In this document: positions 24,647 to 32,906 of the stretch, in pieces
How the letters are laid out: the number at the start of each line of letters is the position of its first letter
Numbering within the stretch: position 1 is the first letter of the stretch
Origin: Ruminococcaceae bacterium UBA7217
Lineage (GTDB): Bacteria; Bacillota; Clostridia; Oscillospirales; Acutalibacteraceae
Reading direction: 5' to 3'
DNA length: 42,494 bases
Assembly (NCBI GenBank): GCA_002490425.1
Contig: DKTZ01000001.1
Location: 1 to 42,494 of the forward strand
Program-made: the position numbers and the translations under genes
Notes under the pieces: generated by a model
The model's database searches: none
Seen by the model: the letters and a program-made list of their open reading frames with translations, nothing else
What the model was told of the DNA's origin: nothing

Positions 24647-26938
24647 TTAAAGCTTATTTCTCTGAATCTTACCACTCGTTGTCTTGGGAAGCTCATCTCT
24701 GAATACGACGATTCTCGGATATTTGTAGGGAGCTGTATGAGTTTTAACGTAATTCTGAATTTCCTTTTTAAGCTCTTCCGTGCCCTCTGTTCCCTTTGTA
24801 AGAACAATGCTCGCTTTGACAACCTGCCCTCTGACCTCGTCGGGAGCGGCTGAAACGCCACATTCAAGAACATAAGGAAGCTCCATAATTACGCTTTCAA
24901 TCTCAAACGGTCCTATACGGTAGCCTGAAGACTTAATAACGTCGTCAACTCTGCCGACGTACCAATAGAATCCGTCTTCATCCTTCCATGCGGCGTCACC
25001 TGTATGGTAATAGCCGTCGTGCCAAACCTCTTTGGTTTTCTCCTCGTCTCCGTAATAGCCGACGAAAAGTCCGCAGGGCGCACCGTTTTTAACATTGACA
25101 ACAATTTCGCCTGTTTCGCCTACGGGAACGGGATTACCGTCCTTGTCAATAAGGTCAATATCGTAAATCGGAGCAGGCTTACCCATTGAACCAACCTTGT
25201 GCTTTGCACCTCTCATATTACCTATGAGCATTGTGCCCTCTGTCTGACCGAAGCCTTCAAGAATCTGAAGCCCTGTGAGCTGTTCAAATTGCTTGTAAAC
25301 CTCGGGATTTAATGCCTCGCCTGCCGTTGTCATATGCTTGACAGACGATAAATCGTACTTTGAAATATCCTGCTTAACAAGCATACGCAGCATTGTGGGC
25401 GGTGCGCAGAAGGTTGTTATATGGTATTTTGCAAACATAGGCAAAATATCTGCGGCGTCAAAACGGTCAAAGTCGTAAATAAAGAGTGCCGCCTCGCACA
25501 TCCACTGTCCGTAAAATTTACCCCAAGCCGCTTTTGCCCAGCCTGTATCGGAAATTGTAAGATGCAAGCCGTCTGGGTCAACGCAGTGCCAATACTTTGC
25601 GGTATGGAAATGACCGAGCGGATATTTGTAGTTATGAGCGGCAATTTTCGGATAACCCGAAGTGCCCGATGTAAAGTACATAAGCATTAAATCGTCGCCG
25701 CCGGGTGCGTCGTCCGTGCGCTCAAAGTGACTGCTGTAAAGAGGATATTCCTCATTGAAATTGCGCCAGCCGTCCCGCTCACCGTTTACAATCAGCTTGC
25801 GTTCGAGTGCAGGATAGCTTTCTTCCGCAATGTCAACCTGATGAGCAACGTCGCCGTCCGCAGTGCAGATAACCGTTGTAGCGCCGGAGGATACAAGTCT
25901 GTACTCAATGTCATGAGCCTGAAGCTGTGCAACAGCGGGAATACCGATAGCGCCAAGCTTCATAAGACCGAGCATTGCAATCCAAAACTGGTAATGACGT
26001 TTGAGTATAAGAATTACCCTGTCACCGCGTTTAATGCCTATTGATTTAAAATAGTTTGCGCACTGATTTGACATATGCTTTATATCATTAAATGTAAACC
26101 TGTGCTCTTCCTTATCTCTTGAAACATGGAGCATTGCAAGCTTATCAGGGTCTTTCTTTGCAATTTCATCCATAATGTCAAAAGCAAAATTAAATTTGTC
26201 GTGATTTTTAAAGGTAATCTTTGTGGGAGTGCCGTTTTCGTCCTTAACAACATCAATATACTTTTTGTATATACGCTCTTTTTTATCCTCCTGAGCGCGA
26301 ATTCTGCCGACAGGGGTTTTCGGAGCACGGCTGAGTTCTGGGATAGGCTCGCCCGAGGGATTAAGCACTATTGCATAGAACACGCAGTCCTCGCCGAGAG
26401 CCGCTCTCATTCCGTGGGGTGTGCCGCTGTCATAGTAAATAGTGTCGCCGGGATTGAGTATTTCGCTGTGTGAGCCGACCTGAACCATAAGGTGACCGGA
26501 AACTACTATATCAAATTCCTGACCGTCGTGAGTTGTAAGCTCAATTTCTTTATTCTCAAGCTCCGCATTATAATCGCATTTTACATAAAGCGGTTCGGCA
26601 ATTCTGTTTTGGAATGCACCTGCAAGTGAATAGTAAACCATTCCGTGTGCGTGCTCGATTATCTGCCCTGCTCCGTTGCGTGTTAAGACGAATGAACGAA
26701 GCGTAGGGCTGACGCCCTCGATAATATCGGTAACGTCCACGCCGAAAGCCTGTGCGCAACGGTAAATGAACGCAAAGTTCAAATCGCTGTCGCCGTTTTC
26801 GCATTTAAGATATTCTTCGACTGAAACGTCTGTTTTTTCCGCCATTTCTTCAGGCGTAAATTTTGTGATTTCACGCAGCTCTCTGATACGAGCCGACATT
26901 TCCTTGATTTTAATATCAAGACCTGTTAACTTTTGCAT
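24647..26938 (-). CDS. HTH-cupin-acyl-CoA synthetase fusion (Val unit)
   Basis: This 763-residue protein has three parts. Residues ~14-70 are an XRE-type helix-turn-helix (RIRELREITKFTPEEMAEKT, VEEYLKCENGD). Residues ~110-200 are a cupin (DGQEFDIVVSGHLMVQVG, PGDTIYYDSGTPHGM). From ~245 there is an AMP-forming acyl-CoA synthetase with YFTSGTSGYPK (~423), FGQTEGTML, YYHTGDAAWKDEDG, GRVDDVIKSSGYRIGPFEIE and the adenylation lysine in TSGKIQRNKL. The synthetase is closest in style to short/medium-chain (MACS) enzymes. The start follows AAAGGAG. Under a Val T-box and ahead of the oxidoreductase, isobutyrate is the likely substrate (inference). The HTH-cupin part looks like a stand-alone MerR/XRE-cupin regulator fused to the enzyme. 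Confidence 0.9.
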   Translation of the reverse strand: MQKLTGLDIKIKEMSARIRELREITKFTPEEMAEKTDVSVEEYLKCENGDSDLNFAFIYRCAQAFGVDVTDIIEGVSPTLRSFVLTRNGAGQIIEHAHGMVYYSLAGAFQNRIAEPLYVKCDYNAELENKEIELTTHDGQEFDIVVSGHLMVQVGSHSEILNPGDTIYYDSGTPHGMRAALGEDCVFYAIVLNPSGEPIPELSRAPKTPVGRIRAQEDKKERIYKKYIDVVKDENGTPTKITFKNHDKFNFAFDIMDEIAKKDPDKLAMLHVSRDKEEHRFTFNDIKHMSNQCANYFKSIGIKRGDRVILILKRHYQFWIAMLGLMKLGAIGIPAVAQLQAHDIEYRLVSSGATTVICTADGDVAHQVDIAEESYPALERKLIVNGERDGWRNFNEEYPLYSSHFERTDDAPGGDDLMLMYFTSGTSGYPKIAAHNYKYPLGHFHTAKYWHCVDPDGLHLTISDTGWAKAAWGKFYGQWMCEAALFIYDFDRFDAADILPMFAKYHITTFCAPPTMLRMLVKQDISKYDLSSVKHMTTAGEALNPEVYKQFEQLTGLQILEGFGQTEGTMLIGNMRGAKHKVGSMGKPAPIYDIDLIDKDGNPVPVGETGEIVVNVKNGAPCGLFVGYYGDEEKTKEVWHDGYYHTGDAAWKDEDGFYWYVGRVDDVIKSSGYRIGPFEIESVIMELPYVLECGVSAAPDEVRGQVVKASIVLTKGTEGTEELKKEIQNYVKTHTAPYKYPRIVVFRDELPKTTSGKIQRNKL

Positions 26939-26999
26939 ACCATTTCTCCTTTATGGAACAAGAAAAATTTATGGGACAAGAAATTTACGGAACATAAAA

Positions 27000-27270
27000 A
27001 AACCCGTCCCAAAGTTAATTCCTTTGAGACGAGCGTTAAATCAATTTAATACCCGCGGTACCACTCAAATTGCAGACAAATCTGCCCCTCAGGCTCTGAC
27101 AAGCCGTATGCATTAACGCAGCAGTCACGGAGAGGTTCTACTAAGCCTATGCTTTTCTTCCTCTCAGCTCAGAAGCTACAACAGAAACAGCAGTTCCGAC
27201 AACTTACACCGACCGTTGCCTCTCTTAAGGCTTACTTTGTCTCTGAACTCTTCTTCAACGCCTTTATCGA
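27000..27270 (-). promoter_or_regulatory. T-box leader, Val specifier (GUA)
   Basis: On the - strand the core is gagtggtaccgc (plus-strand 27055-27066). The lower stem AGAAG/CTTCT and the upper stem CAGAGACA/TGTTTCTG define a specifier loop reading TTGTAG. The specifier is GTA (plus-strand tac at 27177-27179), decoding valine. The distal loop has GGTGTAAG. The terminator is cgtctcaaag / ctttgggacg (27007-27032) followed by a run of T's. It should control the synthetase, ATPase, oxidoreductase and ilvE together. Confidence 0.9.
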
Positions 27271-27275
27271 ATAGT

Positions 27276-27304
27276 ATTATAAATCAACTTTTTTTCTTTG
27301 TCAA
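27276..27304 (-). promoter_or_regulatory. Promoter of the Val T-box operon
   Basis: TTGACA (27304-27299) and TATAAT (27281-27276) are both perfect consensus hexamers, separated by 17 bases on the - strand. Confidence 0.9.
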
Positions 27305-27329
27305 TGGTAATATTTAATTTTTTTATATA

Positions 27330-29600
27330 TTAAAGTTTATTTCTTTGGATTTTACCGCTGATTGTCTTGGGAAGCTCATCCTTGAACACAACAATTCTCG
27401 GATATTTGTAGGGAGCTGTATGAGTCTTAACGTAATCCTGAATTTCTTTTTTTAGCTCATCTGTGCCCTCTGTTCCTTTTGTAAGCACTATGCTTGCCTT
27501 GACAACCTGACCTCTTACGTCATCGGGAGCAGCAGAAACACCGCATTCAAGAACATAAGGTAATTCCATAATAACGCTTTCAATCTCAAACGGCCCTATG
27601 CGGTAGCCTGAGGACTTGATAACATCGTCAACTCTGCCGACATACCAATAAAATCCGTCCTCATCCTTCCATGCGGTGTCACCCGTGTGGTAATAGCCGT
27701 CATGCCAAACATCATTAGTTGCCTCTTCATTGTCAAAATATCCTGAGAACAGACCGCAGGGTACTTTTTCACTTGTCTTAATACAGATTTCGCCTGTTTC
27801 GCCTACGGGAACGGGATTACCGTCAAAGTCAAGAATTTCGCAATCATAGAGCGGAGATGGCTTGCCCATTGAACCGATTTTATGCGGATAGCCCATAAGG
27901 TTTCCTATAACCATTGTGGTTTCGGTCTGACCGAAAGCCTCTTTAATCTGAAGTCCCGTTGCTTTTTCAAACTGTTTGTAAACCTCGGGATTTAACGCCT
28001 CACCTGCCGTTGTCATATGGCGGATTGAAGAAAGGTCAAATCTTGAAAGGTCTTGCTTAATCATCATACGAAGCATTGTGGGCGGCGCACAGAAGGTTGT
28101 GATATGGTACTTTGCGAACATCGGAAGAATGGTGTTTGCGTCAAAGCGGTCAAAGTCATAAGTGAACACTGCTCCCTCGCAAAGCCACTGACCGTAAAGC
28201 TTGCCCCAAAGTGCCTTGCCCCAGCCTGTTTCGGAAATTGTGAAATGAAGTCCGTCAGGGCTGACGCCGTGCCAATATTTTGCTGTTATATAGTGTCCCA
28301 AAGCGTACTTATAAGACTGAGTTGCGATTTTCGGATAACCCGTTGTGCCTGATGTAAAGAGCATAATCATAGGGTCTGAGCCGCAAGCTGTATCCTCAGT
28401 GCGGTAATAATGAGCGCTGAAAAGTCCGTATTCACTGTTAAAGTCATGCCAGCCCTCACGCTTACCGCCGACAAGGATTTTAGTTTTAAGTGTAGGAGAA
28501 ATTTTATGAGCCAAATCGACCTGATGTGCAACATCACCGTCTGCCGTGCAGACAATAGCATTAACTTTACCTGTGTTAAAGCGATAGTCAAAGTCGTGCT
28601 CCTGAAGCATATTCGTTGCAGGAATTGCAACTGCACCGATTTTATGAAGAGCAAGAATTGAGAACCAGAACTGATAATGACGCTTTAACACGAGCATTAC
28701 TCTGTCGCCTTTTTTAATTCCCAGCGATGTGAAATAGTTTGCGACCTGATTGGACGCACGCTTCATATCGTTAAAGGTGAATACACGCTCCGTCATATCG
28801 TTTGAGATATGAACCATAGCAGTTTTATCGGGAGCTTTTGCGGCAATAGCGTCAACAACGTCAAAGGCAAAGTTGAATTTTTCTTCATTTTTAAAGTTAA
28901 TTGCTGTAAGCCTGCCCTGTTCGTCCTCTGTACATTCAATAAACTTATTGCTTACATATTCCTGCTCGTTAGTATTTTTTGGAATGAGCGTGTCACGGAC
29001 AAGCTCTTCTTTAGTTTCTGCACCCGGTAAAACGACTGCAAGAAACAAACAATCCTCGCCGTCAATTGCAATCATTCCGTGGGGCGTTGAGCTGTTGTAA
29101 TAAACGCTGTCGCCCTCGTGAAGCTCTTCAACATTGTCACCGATTTGAACCTTTAAGCTGCCTTTAAGAATATAGTCAAACTCCTGACCTGAATGTTTTG
29201 TTAAGTGAATAGGCTTATTTTGCAGTTTTTCGCTGTATTCGTATTTTACATAATGCGGCTCGGCAATTTTCTTGCTGAATTTCGGTGCAAGGTTGGCAAT
29301 TTCAATTCCGTCCTCTTTAGCGGTGTTTTGCCCCTCGCCCTTGCGTGTTACGGTGTATGATTTAAGGTGTGCGCTTTTACCCTCAAGAATGTTTGTAATA
29401 TCAATGTTAAACACATGAGCACATTTGTGAAGGAAAGTAAACGGAAAATCGAGCTTACCCTCTTCAAAAAGTCGGTAATCGTCAACGGTAACCTCCGTTT
29501 CAATCGCCATTTCTTCCTGAGTAAGACCTGAAATTTCTCTCATTTCACGAATTCGCATTGCCACCTCCAAAAGTTTGTCTTTTTCTGATGCAGTATTCAA
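27330..29600 (-). CDS. HTH-cupin-acyl-CoA synthetase fusion (Ile unit)
   Basis: This 756-residue paralog of the gene at 24647-26938 has the same three parts: HTH (RIREMREISGLTQEEMAIET), cupin (SGQEFDYILKGSLKVQIG, EGDSVYYNSSTPHGM) and synthetase (LFTSGTTGYPK, FGQTETTMVIGN, SGKIQRNKL). The last ~110 residues differ at only about five positions, while the HTH-cupin part is much more divergent. A TTG start at 29600 is chosen because AAAGGAGG lies eight bases upstream. A longer frame from 29684 would run into the T-box terminator. An Ile T-box upstream suggests 2-methylbutyrate as substrate (inference). It is a single-gene unit. Confidence 0.88.
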   Translation of the reverse strand: MNTASEKDKLLEVAMRIREMREISGLTQEEMAIETEVTVDDYRLFEEGKLDFPFTFLHKCAHVFNIDITNILEGKSAHLKSYTVTRKGEGQNTAKEDGIEIANLAPKFSKKIAEPHYVKYEYSEKLQNKPIHLTKHSGQEFDYILKGSLKVQIGDNVEELHEGDSVYYNSSTPHGMIAIDGEDCLFLAVVLPGAETKEELVRDTLIPKNTNEQEYVSNKFIECTEDEQGRLTAINFKNEEKFNFAFDVVDAIAAKAPDKTAMVHISNDMTERVFTFNDMKRASNQVANYFTSLGIKKGDRVMLVLKRHYQFWFSILALHKIGAVAIPATNMLQEHDFDYRFNTGKVNAIVCTADGDVAHQVDLAHKISPTLKTKILVGGKREGWHDFNSEYGLFSAHYYRTEDTACGSDPMIMLFTSGTTGYPKIATQSYKYALGHYITAKYWHGVSPDGLHFTISETGWGKALWGKLYGQWLCEGAVFTYDFDRFDANTILPMFAKYHITTFCAPPTMLRMMIKQDLSRFDLSSIRHMTTAGEALNPEVYKQFEKATGLQIKEAFGQTETTMVIGNLMGYPHKIGSMGKPSPLYDCEILDFDGNPVPVGETGEICIKTSEKVPCGLFSGYFDNEEATNDVWHDGYYHTGDTAWKDEDGFYWYVGRVDDVIKSSGYRIGPFEIESVIMELPYVLECGVSAAPDDVRGQVVKASIVLTKGTEGTDELKKEIQDYVKTHTAPYKYPRIVVFKDELPKTISGKIQRNKL

Positions 29601-29667
29601 ATCTTTCTCCTCCTTTTGAAAAATTCTTTTAGTGTTTCGAAATGAATTTGCAATAAAATTGAAATAA

Positions 29668-29940
29668 AAAAACACCCGTCTCAAACTTTGAGACGAGTGT
29701 GAAAGTCACATCCGCGGTACCACTCAAATTGCAAGCCTACGGCTTGCCGCTCTCGGAATCAAACAATTCCTATGCCTTTACGCAGCAATCACGGGAAGCG
29801 CCTACTAAACAAAAGTTTTTCGGACTTCCGGCTCGGAAGGGATAGGCATTCAAACGCTCAATGTCGGTTCACACCAGCCACCGACTCTCTGAAAAGGACT
29901 CATTTGCGCCGTCTTCGTCACAGCCTTTATTTCAATTTGC
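29668..29940 (-). promoter_or_regulatory. T-box leader, Ile specifier (AUC)
   Basis: On the - strand the core is gagtggtaccgc (plus-strand 29714-29725). The stem I distal loop has GGTGTGAA, with an AGAGAG bulge. The lower stem GAAG/CTTC and the fixed distance to the GAG place the specifier at ATC (plus-strand gat at 29841-29843), decoding isoleucine. The base after it is C rather than the usual purine, so this is the least certain of the four readings. The terminator is cgtctcaaa / tttgagacg (29673-29695) followed by T's. Confidence 0.85.
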
Positions 29941-29944
29941 ACAC

Positions 29945-29973
29945 ATTTTATCACTCTTTTACCGTCTTGTCAA
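29945..29973 (-). promoter_or_regulatory. Promoter of the Ile T-box unit
   Basis: TTGACA (29973-29968) and TAAAAT (29950-29945) lie 17 bases apart on the - strand. Confidence 0.88.
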
Positions 29974-30021
29974 TACGGTAATAAAACTTTTTTCAAATTT
30001 TCTGTTTTTTTGGTTTACTGC

Positions 30022-30050
30022 TTGATTTACTCTCTATACCATATTATAAT
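30022..30050 (+). promoter_or_regulatory. Promoter of the GH30-like gene
   Basis: TTGATT (30022-30027) and TATAAT (30045-30050) lie 17 bases apart, 34 bases before the ATG. It diverges from the Ile T-box promoter. Confidence 0.75.
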
Positions 30051-30084
30051 TCAATAAAAAATAAAATGTTCGGCGGTGATAAAA

Positions 30085-31449
30085 ATGAAAATTGATTTTA
30101 AATCTGCTAAAGAAATGCAAACAATAAAAGGCTTCGGAACATCAGCGTGCTGGTGGAGTCAATACTGCAAAGGTCAGGCGGCGGAAGAAATTTCGGAGCT
30201 TTTATACGGTAATTCGGGACTCGGGCTTAACATTTACCGTTACAACGTAGGCGGCGGTACTGATGAAAACAACTGCCGTGTTGCGAACCCGTGGCGCAGA
30301 ACCGAAAGTATATACTGCTTTGACAAAGAAAAAGAAGAGGGTTATTACGACTTTGAACGGGATAAAACCGCCGTTGACTTTATGAAATTATGTCTCACAA
30401 AGGGTAACATTGACACGCTTATTTTATTTGCAAATTCGCCCCACTGGTCGCTTACAGCGACGGGCCAGGCGTCTGGAAGTCTGCTTTACCACACCTGTAA
30501 TCTGCCTAAAATGAATTACAGAAAATTTGCCGAAATGTTCTTGGATATAACCGAGCATTTTTTAAATGAGGGATTGCCCGTTAAATACATAAGCCCCATA
30601 AATGAACCTCAATGGAAATGGGGCGGCTCATACGTTTGGCAAGAAGGCTGTCATTATGAAACAGCAGAGCTTATTGAGGTTTATCACGCATTTGCAGAGG
30701 AAATAATCAAGAGAAAACTGCCCGTTAGACTTTACGGACCTGAGAGCGGCGAAATGCTCGGACAGACCGAAGAATATTTAAACGCAATGCTCGCAGATGA
30801 TGTAATAATGAGCGTGACTGACACCTTTGCATATCATTCATATCACAGTGACAACAGTCCCGAAACACGGGTAGAATTTAAAAATGAACTTGTCTTGAAA
30901 CACCCCGAGCTTCGATTTGATATGTCCGAATGGTGCGAGCTGCCCAACAAAAGCCACACAAAAGATTTTAAAGGGGCGCTCATAACCGCAAGAATAATCG
31001 GTCAAGATTTGGTGTTTGGCGGAGCGGCGAGCTGGACCTCATGGGTCGCCGTAAATCAGACGGACATACACGAGGACGGCTTTGACTATTCCGACGCAAT
31101 GCTCAGTGCAAATAACGATTTCTCCGAATGGTACATTGCCGAGCGGTATTACGCTATGGCGCATTTTGCGAAATTTGTGCCTATCGGCTCTGTTTGCCTT
31201 GACACAGGCTTCTTCACCGATGAAAGCAACGATTTTAATGTGTTCACATTCCGAACTCCCGATGAAAAATATGTCGCTGTAATCGTAAACGAAGCTGAAG
31301 AAAAAACAGTTACGCTTGACGGAGTTTTCAGAAAAATTACAACATTTACATCAACGCAAAGCGAAAAACTGAAAAAAGCATCTTCCCCCTGTTCCGACAG
31401 CAAAATCGCCTGTCCTGAAAATTCAATCGTAACCGCCGTGTGCGAATGA
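30085..31449 (+). CDS. GH30-like glycoside hydrolase, no signal peptide
   Basis: This protein of about 454 residues has a (beta/alpha)8 barrel and C-terminal beta-domain like family GH30 (clan GH-A). The N-terminal GFGTSACWW and LGLNIYRYNVGGG, the acid/base Glu in PINEPQWKWGG (~173) and the nucleophile Glu in FDMSEWCE (~282) are all present. The late barrel has SWTSWVAVNQ. GH30 includes beta-1,6-galactanases, glucuronoxylanases, fucosidases and glucosylceramidases; the subfamily cannot be fixed here. With no signal peptide it is probably cytoplasmic and acts on imported oligosaccharides. The ATG at 30085 follows GGTGAT; an upstream GTG overlaps that site. No sugar transporter is adjacent. Confidence 0.85.
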   Translation: MKIDFKSAKEMQTIKGFGTSACWWSQYCKGQAAEEISELLYGNSGLGLNIYRYNVGGGTDENNCRVANPWRRTESIYCFDKEKEEGYYDFERDKTAVDFMKLCLTKGNIDTLILFANSPHWSLTATGQASGSLLYHTCNLPKMNYRKFAEMFLDITEHFLNEGLPVKYISPINEPQWKWGGSYVWQEGCHYETAELIEVYHAFAEEIIKRKLPVRLYGPESGEMLGQTEEYLNAMLADDVIMSVTDTFAYHSYHSDNSPETRVEFKNELVLKHPELRFDMSEWCELPNKSHTKDFKGALITARIIGQDLVFGGAASWTSWVAVNQTDIHEDGFDYSDAMLSANNDFSEWYIAERYYAMAHFAKFVPIGSVCLDTGFFTDESNDFNVFTFRTPDEKYVAVIVNEAEEKTVTLDGVFRKITTFTSTQSEKLKKASSPCSDSKIACPENSIVTAVCE

Positions 31450-31522
31450 CAGAGCCAAACTATTCCGCTTGACATTTACATTTTAAAATGGTTTAATTGA
31501 CTTAAATGCAGGAGGTGTTTTT

Positions 31523-32389
31523 GTGAGATATTTAACGGTTCAGCGCACAAAAAGTGCTATTGATTTCTTTGTTAAAATTAAGGTCTACATTGAAGACCCT
31601 ACTTCAAATGAAATTTTAATTCAAGGTGTTCCCTGCAGAAAAATCGGCGAATTAAAAAACGGAGAACAGCAAAGCTTTATGATAGGCGACGAAAAGCTCC
31701 GTATTTATATTATGTCTATGAAAATCGACAAAAACATTTGTCCTGACTTTTACGAAATACCTGCCGGCACCGAAAATATATTTCTTACCTGCAAATTTAC
31801 TTGGCATCCGCTTTTAGGCGATATTTGCCGATTTGAGGGTTTTCCCACCGAGGAAATGAAATACCACAGAAAGCAAAACTTGAAAAAAAGCTTTTGGATT
31901 GTCCCTCTTACTCTTATTATCTATGTGGTTCTAATTACCTCAATTTGGAATTTTTCATTTAATACGCCACAGCCAAAGATATTTACCCATTACGGTTTGT
32001 CCATTACTCTTAACGAAGACTTTGTGACGGAGGACAAAAACGATGTCTATGCTGTTTATACATCAAATGAAATATCTGTTACATCTGCGCACATACCTTT
32101 AGACAATTTTGCAGATTACTCTGTTGCCGAATTCAGTGACCGTCATATCGAAACAAACCGTTTTGACGCTGTTACTCAGCAAAAAGACGGATTAACCTTT
32201 TATGAATATGAGGTTACATATTCCAAGAATAATCAATGGCACCATATTACTTTTGTTTATAAAACTGATGAACACTTTTATCTTGCAAATTTTTCCATAC
32301 GCAAAGATTTATACGATGATTATAAAGACGACATTTTTGAGTACGCCAAATCGATTACATTCCAAAAATCTTCACAACCGTATATTTAA
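31523..32389 (+). CDS. Membrane-anchored protein of unknown function
   Basis: This 288-residue protein is not recognised. Residues 1-118 are a soluble domain rich in beta-type sequence (FFVKIKVYIEDPTSNEILIQG, RKIGELKNGEQQSFMIG). A single transmembrane segment lies at about 124-145 (SFWIVPLTLIIYVVLITSIW). The C-terminal ~140 residues (from GLSITLNEDF) resemble outer-face lipoprotein-like domains that follow a hydrophobic anchor. It starts at GTG with AGGAGGTG six bases upstream, 73 bases after the glycosidase, and may share its transcript. A terminator follows. Confidence 0.6.
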   Translation: MRYLTVQRTKSAIDFFVKIKVYIEDPTSNEILIQGVPCRKIGELKNGEQQSFMIGDEKLRIYIMSMKIDKNICPDFYEIPAGTENIFLTCKFTWHPLLGDICRFEGFPTEEMKYHRKQNLKKSFWIVPLTLIIYVVLITSIWNFSFNTPQPKIFTHYGLSITLNEDFVTEDKNDVYAVYTSNEISVTSAHIPLDNFADYSVAEFSDRHIETNRFDAVTQQKDGLTFYEYEVTYSKNNQWHHITFVYKTDEHFYLANFSIRKDLYDDYKDDIFEYAKSITFQKSSQPYI

Positions 32390-32539
32390 AATCGTTTTGT
32401 GAGAAATGTTTTTAATTTTTAAACAAATAGTCAAAAAATGTAACCTCTTCTCTTATCTTTTCTCTTTTATTTTTTATTCGGAAACAGTATTTTAGATAAG
32501 AGATAAAAACGGAAAATAAAAGTAAAAAGTACAAAGCAA

Positions 32540-32574
32540 CGGCATCCGCTTACGCTAATGCCGTTGTTTTTTGG
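32540..32574. terminator. Hairpin shared by the hypothetical gene and the tRNA-Lys tail copy
   Basis: The stem caacggcat / atgccgttg with loop ccgcttacgcta is followed by TTTTTT on the + strand. On the - strand it stands right after the partial tRNA-Lys 3' end, mirroring the terminator after the intact tRNA. Confidence 0.7.
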
Positions 32575-32593
32575 TGATCCACCGGGGATTCGA
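32570..32593 (-). pseudogene. Partial copy of the tRNA-Lys 3' end
   Basis: The sequence tggtgatccaccggggattcga is identical to the last 22 bases of the intact tRNA-Lys gene (including CCA) at 32787-32808. The remaining tRNA is absent. A tRNA 3'-end duplicate of this kind is the usual footprint of an attachment site, or of a partial tandem tRNA duplication. Confidence 0.75.
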
Positions 32594-32746
32594 CAGATTT
32601 TGCTCTCAAAATCCTTTCGCTCGGCGACCGAAATTCTGCGAATTTCAGTACCCGCCTCTCGCTCCTCGCTAAAAACAGTCCACAGGACTGTTTTATTTAC
32701 GCTCAGACCCTCACGGGTTCAAATCCCCCTGATTTTCAAACAAATA
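32594..32746. repeat. Hairpin-chain insert between tRNA-Lys tail copies
   Basis: About 150 bases hold three perfect small hairpins: gattttg/caaaatc (32596-32613), gaaatt/aatttc (32630-32646) and aaaacagtcc/ggactgtttt (32672-32694). Then comes a T-arm-like ggttcaaatcccc (32716-32728). No reading frame with a ribosome site is seen. Confidence 0.65.
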
Positions 32747-32786
32747 GCTAAAATAAGAAGGCAACCGTTTGGTTGCCTTCTTATTT
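32747..32786 (-). terminator. Terminator after tRNA-Lys
   Basis: A 17-bp perfect stem, with arms aaaataagaaggcaacc and ggttgccttcttatttt, lies immediately after the tRNA 3' end. Confidence 0.85.
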
Positions 32787-32862
32787 TGGTGATCCACCGG
32801 GGATTCGAACCCCGGACACCTTGATTAAAAGTCAAGTGCTCTGCCAACTGAGCTAGTGAATC
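32787..32862 (-). tRNA. tRNA-Lys (TTT anticodon)
   Basis: A 76-base cloverleaf: acceptor gattcac/gtggatc, D-arm gctcagttggcagagc, anticodon arm cttga-cttttaa-tcaag (anticodon TTT), T-arm ccggggttcgaatccccgg region, discriminator A and an encoded CCA. It lies 44 bases downstream of secG on the same strand. Confidence 0.96.
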
Positions 32863-32906
32863 ATATCTACCGGCTGAAAGCCGGATTGTTATTAAATTAG
32901 TTCGTA

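Noticed and set aside
20149..26938. Reading the oxidoreductase and ilvE operon as branched-chain amino acid degradation
   Set aside because: A Val T-box would switch it on when valine is scarce, and the synthetase is AMP-forming and consumes ATP. Both favour synthesis from acids. Reversibility of the enzymes leaves degradation possible under other conditions.
29601..29684. Longer N-terminus for the Ile-unit synthetase
   Set aside because: The extra codons run into the T-box terminator hairpin and lack a ribosome site. AAAGGAGG before the TTG at 29600 fits better and gives a length like the paralog.
29838..29846. Tyr (TAT) or Cys (TGC) as specifier of the third T-box
   Set aside because: The distance to the GAG and the lower-stem pairing seen in the other three leaders place ATC in register, and the controlled gene fits Ile. 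The non-purine after it keeps some doubt.
32710..32735. Second tRNA on the + strand
   Set aside because: Only a T-arm-like ggttcaaatcccc is present. No acceptor, D or anticodon arms can be drawn around it.
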